The notes under the pieces were generated by a model. It did no database searches, was not told the origin of the DNA, and saw nothing but the letters and a program-made list of their open reading frames with translations. 7,980 nucleotides of DNA. Origin: an uncultured Hungatella sp. Lineage in GTDB: Bacteria > Bacillota > Clostridia > Lachnospirales > Lachnospiraceae. The stretch is taken from positions 30,463-38,442 of the forward strand of contig CAJUJV010000035.1 in assembly GCA_910586845.1 (NCBI GenBank), given 5' to 3'. Positions within the stretch are counted from its first letter, which is position 1; the number at the start of each line of letters is the position of its first letter. Below are positions 5,000 through 7,980 of this stretch, in pieces. A program made the position numbers and the translations under genes.

Positions 5000-6586
5000 A
5001 TGGATTCAAAAATCGCAGCTTATATAAAAATGCCTGCCTCAGATTTCAGACAGTTTAAAAAGGAGTATAAAAATCTGTTCTGGTGGCTGGGCTTTTTTGT
5101 TGTGTTTACCTATGGAAACAGGATCATCCACGATAATATCTTTCTGGACAGCGAGATCATGATTCTCCGTCCGGATTTTATGCAGAATGTGTGGATCGGG
5201 AGCAATCGGTTTGGTCTTACGTTTACCAGCCGCCTTTTTGGTATGTCCAGACTGATCCCCTACATATCCTGCTTTCTGTCCGCCGTCCTTATCTGGGCAA
5301 ATGCCCTGGCCTTAAGTTTTGCCGTATATGGCTGGTGCAGTAAAAGCCGCCGTTACAAAATTTTTTTGTATCTGTTTCCGGCCCTTTTCACTACGGCTCC
5401 TGTGTTTGCCGAACAGTATCATTTTGTTCTCCAGGCATTTGAGATCTCTTTTGCCATTTTATTGTGTATTCTGTCGGTCATCTGTATTACCAGAGTCGTA
5501 TATCAAAAAGAACGTATCTGGCTGATTCCGGGGATCCCTCTGATGGTGTGGGCTTTTGGCTCTTATCAGTCCATAGTCCCTCTTTATATCTGCCTTGTCC
5601 TTCTTTCATTTTTGCTTTTTTATATGAATCAGGACTCCCGGTATGCCCTGTCACAGGGAATAGCGCATGTAATCATATTCATTGCAGGTGCTGCGCTGTA
5701 TGGGATCATGGCCGCTGTTATCAAGTCGGTTCTGGATATTCACTCCGGTTATATTTCCAGTCTTGTCCGCTGGGGGACAGATGACTGGAAAACCTGTGTC
5801 CTGGGAATCTGGGAGGAATTAAAATGTGTGCTTTTGGCAAGAAAACCTGTCTTTTACAGCCGGCTTTATCTCCCCTGCATGTGCCTGGTTGTCCTTCAGG
5901 CCATGTGGTACGGCTGGAAAAGAAAGACGAAAGGAACGGATTACTTCTGTTTTTTACTGGCCGGCGGACTGTTTCTGATCTCGCCGTTTTTCCTCACGGT
6001 GATTCTGGGCTGCATGCAGCAGACCCGGTCACAGCTGGTATATCCGGTCACTGCCGCCTGCTTTCTGTCCCATTTAACGGTACTGCCTCCGGAAGAAACC
6101 GGGAAAAAATGGAAAAAAGGTCTGGCGGGCTTGTTTGCAGCTGTAGGTCTGTTTGCTCTTTCCAGAAATGCTCTGACCACGGCCCAGTTATTCCAGACGG
6201 CATGGGAGGCATACAGAAATGACGTCATGACAGCCGCCAGGATCTACGAGGACATCCGTCTTGTGGCGGACAGGCCTGATATGTCCAATTGTCTGGTGAT
6301 CTTTACCGGAGGAAGGGGTGCCAGGTTTGGGGGCCCTGTGGTCACCGGAGATCTGATCGGGATGTCTCTTTTCGGTGCTGAGGCGCATACCCCTGCCGGC
6401 GTCTCGGGCCGTGTGGACAGTCTTTTCGTCATTCTAGGACTGGAGCTTAAGATCATGACCGCAGAACAGGAGGATCTTTACCGGCAGGCCATTGAATATA
6501 TGAGAGATGCCCCCGACTGGCCGGCACAGGGCAGTGTCCGCAAGATGGGGGATATCGTTGTGGTAAGACTGTCACAATCTCCGTAA
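5000..6586 (+). CDS. GtrII-like membrane glucosyltransferase (Glucos_trans_II family), first copy
   Basis: A 528-residue polytopic membrane protein resembling the GtrII-type glucosyltransferases that move glucose from an undecaprenyl-phosphate carrier to surface polysaccharide on the outer face of the membrane. About nine or ten hydrophobic segments are visible, from about 28-38 to about 375-390. The first outside loop carries FLDSEI (Asp50, Glu52), an acidic pair expected in the catalytic region of such GT-C-like enzymes, followed by NRFGLTFTSRLFGMS (69-83). AEQYHFVLQAFE (137-148) and WAFGSYQ (184-190) are also family-like. The last 130 residues form a soluble tail. AAAGGAGG at 4984-4991 gives an 8-nt spacing to ATG 5000. 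It is the first gene after the right repeat of the switch, so its expression should depend on the orientation. Acceptor and donor are not shown by the sequence; family assignment is from recalled motifs. Confidence 0.82.
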   Translation: MDSKIAAYIKMPASDFRQFKKEYKNLFWWLGFFVVFTYGNRIIHDNIFLDSEIMILRPDFMQNVWIGSNRFGLTFTSRLFGMSRLIPYISCFLSAVLIWANALALSFAVYGWCSKSRRYKIFLYLFPALFTTAPVFAEQYHFVLQAFEISFAILLCILSVICITRVVYQKERIWLIPGIPLMVWAFGSYQSIVPLYICLVLLSFLLFYMNQDSRYALSQGIAHVIIFIAGAALYGIMAAVIKSVLDIHSGYISSLVRWGTDDWKTCVLGIWEELKCVLLARKPVFYSRLYLPCMCLVVLQAMWYGWKRKTKGTDYFCFLLAGGLFLISPFFLTVILGCMQQTRSQLVYPVTAACFLSHLTVLPPEETGKKWKKGLAGLFAAVGLFALSRNALTTAQLFQTAWEAYRNDVMTAARIYEDIRLVADRPDMSNCLVIFTGGRGARFGGPVVTGDLIGMSLFGAEAHTPAGVSGRVDSLFVILGLELKIMTAEQEDLYRQAIEYMRDAPDWPAQGSVRKMGDIVVVRLSQSP

Positions 6587-6605
6587 CAGGATGATAGTTT
6601 ACGGA

Positions 6606-6632
6606 GCGGCAGGAATCAGATCCGGCTGCCGC
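6606..6632 (+). other. Stem-loop between the two glucosyltransferase genes
   Basis: GCGGCAG (6606-6612) pairs perfectly with CTGCCGC (6626-6632) around a 13-nt loop. No T-run follows, so it is not a standard terminator. It lies in the 74-bp gap between the two paralogues and could protect or trim the mRNA and so set different levels of the two proteins. The gap holds no other promoter that I can see. Confidence 0.45.
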
Positions 6633-6660
6633 AGAGACTAAATACGAGGAGAAGAGGGAT

Positions 6661-7980
6661 ATGGATCGAAAATATACATATCAGGTGAAGACTGCAGTCG
6701 GAGAATTCAGGGATTTTGTGGCAGGGCACAAAAAGACAGGTTTGCTTACGGCGCTGATCATTCTGGCAACCTGGAGTGTTCTGGGATTTCGTTCAGATAT
6801 AGGAGTGGATACAGAGATCATGATCGCATTTCCGGAGACCATGTTGAAATCCTGGTGCGGAATAGGTCGTTTTGGCCTGGTGTTCACCAAGAGACTTTTT
6901 GGTATGAGCCTGTTCTGTCAGCCGGTTTCTGCCATAGCCATGATGGCGGTTCTCTGGATGATCTGTATGACCGTCGGCTTTGCCGTGTGTCAGTGGAGCG
7001 GGTATGATGATAGGTACCGGTTTTTTTATGCTGTATTTTCGGCGGTTTACGTTACCTCTCCCTGTCTGGCTGAGCAGTTCTATTTTCAGCTCCAGTACTT
7101 TGAAGTCATCTGGGGGATCTTCATGGCCGTGGTGGCTGTATACGGAATAAGCCGTTATGTGTATGGGAAAGAAAGTATCGGCTGGGTCTTTATGGCCGTT
7201 CTATGCGGAGTGTGGGCCTTCGGTTCCTACCAGGTCACGGTCGTGATCTTCATCGCCCTGTGCGCCTTTTCCTTTCTTCTTGTCTATCAGAGGGGGCTGT
7301 CGGAAAAGGACGGGGAGAGAAAATGGAAATGGTTTCGGAGAGCCTTTTCATTTGTAGTGATTTTTATGGTGATCATAATGGTATATCATGGGACCGCCTG
7401 TGCGGTGCGGATCGTTACGGAGACCAATTCCGCATATATTGACGGCATGGTTTTCTGGAAAAAGGATAGCATCAGAAACTGTCTCTATCGCATCCTGACC
7501 GACGTAAAAAATATTTATTATGGTCAAAAGCCGCCCTTTTTCCCCATTGCAGGGGTTCCTGTTTTTTTAATGTTCATTGTGCTGTTTTTGAAGCGGGGGC
7601 TGGAGAGCGGCGAGAAAGAAAAACTTCTTTATGTGATGGCAGGAGGCATCTTTACAGCCTCTCCTCTGTTTATGACTGTGCTGACCGGATTCTATCAGGT
7701 CGTTCGGGTTCAGATGGTATATCCTTTTATTCTGGCCATCAGCTGTGCCGCCCTCACCACGGTATGTACGCCTGAAAAAAAGCCGCTTTTGCGGGCCAGA
7801 GCGGCTTTGGGGCTGAGTATTATCATAGCCTGGAATCAGTGGATCACTTCGGAGCGCCTCCTGGATACCATGCATCAGGTTTCCGTCCAGGACAGGAAAC
7901 AATGTGAAGACATTTACAGGGAGGCTCAGAGGCTGGCAGGCGCACAGGGAAGGGATATCAGTCAGACGGCCCTGGTATTT
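6661..7980 (+). CDS. GtrII-like membrane glucosyltransferase, second copy (runs off the window, 440 codons seen)
   Basis: Translation from ATG 6661 stays open for 440 codons to the window end, so the gene is partial only because the window stops. GAGGAG at 6646-6651 lies 9 nt upstream. It is a clear paralogue of the preceding gene and aligns almost without gaps at the start: VDTEIMI (49-55, with Asp50 and Glu52 in the same places), IGRFGLVFTKRLFGMS (68-83), CLAEQFYFQLQYFE and VWAFGSYQ. Multiple hydrophobic spans follow in the same pattern. The visible part ends where the partner has about 93 residues left, so a total of roughly 530 is expected. Residues around the shared motifs are kept while spans and loops vary, consistent with two enzymes of different acceptor or linkage rather than a fresh duplication. 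It probably shares the switch-driven transcript. Confidence 0.82.
   Translation, partial: MDRKYTYQVKTAVGEFRDFVAGHKKTGLLTALIILATWSVLGFRSDIGVDTEIMIAFPETMLKSWCGIGRFGLVFTKRLFGMSLFCQPVSAIAMMAVLWMICMTVGFAVCQWSGYDDRYRFFYAVFSAVYVTSPCLAEQFYFQLQYFEVIWGIFMAVVAVYGISRYVYGKESIGWVFMAVLCGVWAFGSYQVTVVIFIALCAFSFLLVYQRGLSEKDGERKWKWFRRAFSFVVIFMVIIMVYHGTACAVRIVTETNSAYIDGMVFWKKDSIRNCLYRILTDVKNIYYGQKPPFFPIAGVPVFLMFIVLFLKRGLESGEKEKLLYVMAGGIFTASPLFMTVLTGFYQVVRVQMVYPFILAISCAALTTVCTPEKKPLLRARAALGLSIIIAWNQWITSERLLDTMHQVSVQDRKQCEDIYREAQRLAGAQGRDISQTALVF

Noticed and set aside
6587..6660. A promoter or terminator between the two glucosyltransferase genes
   Set aside because: No convincing -35/-10 pair, and the stem-loop lacks a following T-run, so one transcript is the simpler reading.
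1..7980. CRISPR arrays, tRNA or rRNA genes, insertion sequences
   Set aside because: No regularly spaced repeats, no tRNA-like or rRNA sequence and no transposase were seen on either strand.

Overview
The window looks like chromosomal DNA of a Gram-positive gut anaerobe, most likely a Clostridia/Lachnospiraceae-type organism. This rests on strong AGGAGG-type ribosome binding sites, TTG and GTG starts, tight gene packing, moderate GC content and the flavour of the proteins, especially the recombinase. It is an inference from protein style; no marker gene is present.

Region 1 (1-1786, minus strand) is a catabolic or biosynthetic operon. It holds a LeuC-like aconitase-family large subunit, a LeuD-like small subunit 3 nt after it, and then the first 11 codons of a third gene starting with GTG at position 33. 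Both dehydratase subunits keep the Fe-S and fold signatures but depart from canonical isopropylmalate isomerase at several conserved places, so the substrate is open. Region 2 (1787-1966) is a divergent control region. It has a near-consensus promoter (TTGACT-17-TATAAT) reading right and a 14-bp direct repeat between it and the dehydratase operon.

Region 3 (1967-4683, plus strand) is a tightly coupled gene set: two LysR-family regulators (4-nt gap) followed by a small tyrosine recombinase that overlaps the second regulator by 8 bp. Region 4 (4683-4967) is the key feature: a segment bounded by perfect 24-bp inverted repeats. Each repeat is built as a tyrosine-recombinase core site (two inverted half-sites around an 8-bp spacer). 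Inside are an outward-facing extended -10 promoter, a likely two-way terminator and palindromes. The left repeat touches the stop codon of the recombinase gene; the right repeat ends 34 bp before the start of the next gene.

Region 5 (5000-7980, plus strand) holds two paralogous multi-membrane-span proteins of the GtrII-like glucosyltransferase family (Glucos_trans_II). The second is intact but runs off the window. They would modify cell-surface glycans.

Taken together, I read regions 3-5 as a self-contained phase-variation module: metabolite-sensing regulators, a recombinase, an invertible promoter, and surface glucosyltransferases under its control. As sequenced, the strongest promoter in the segment points away from the glucosyltransferases, so this copy is probably in the low or OFF state; inversion would point it at them, giving a leader of about 83 nt. 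A weaker candidate promoter already faces the glucosyltransferases, so OFF may not be absolute.
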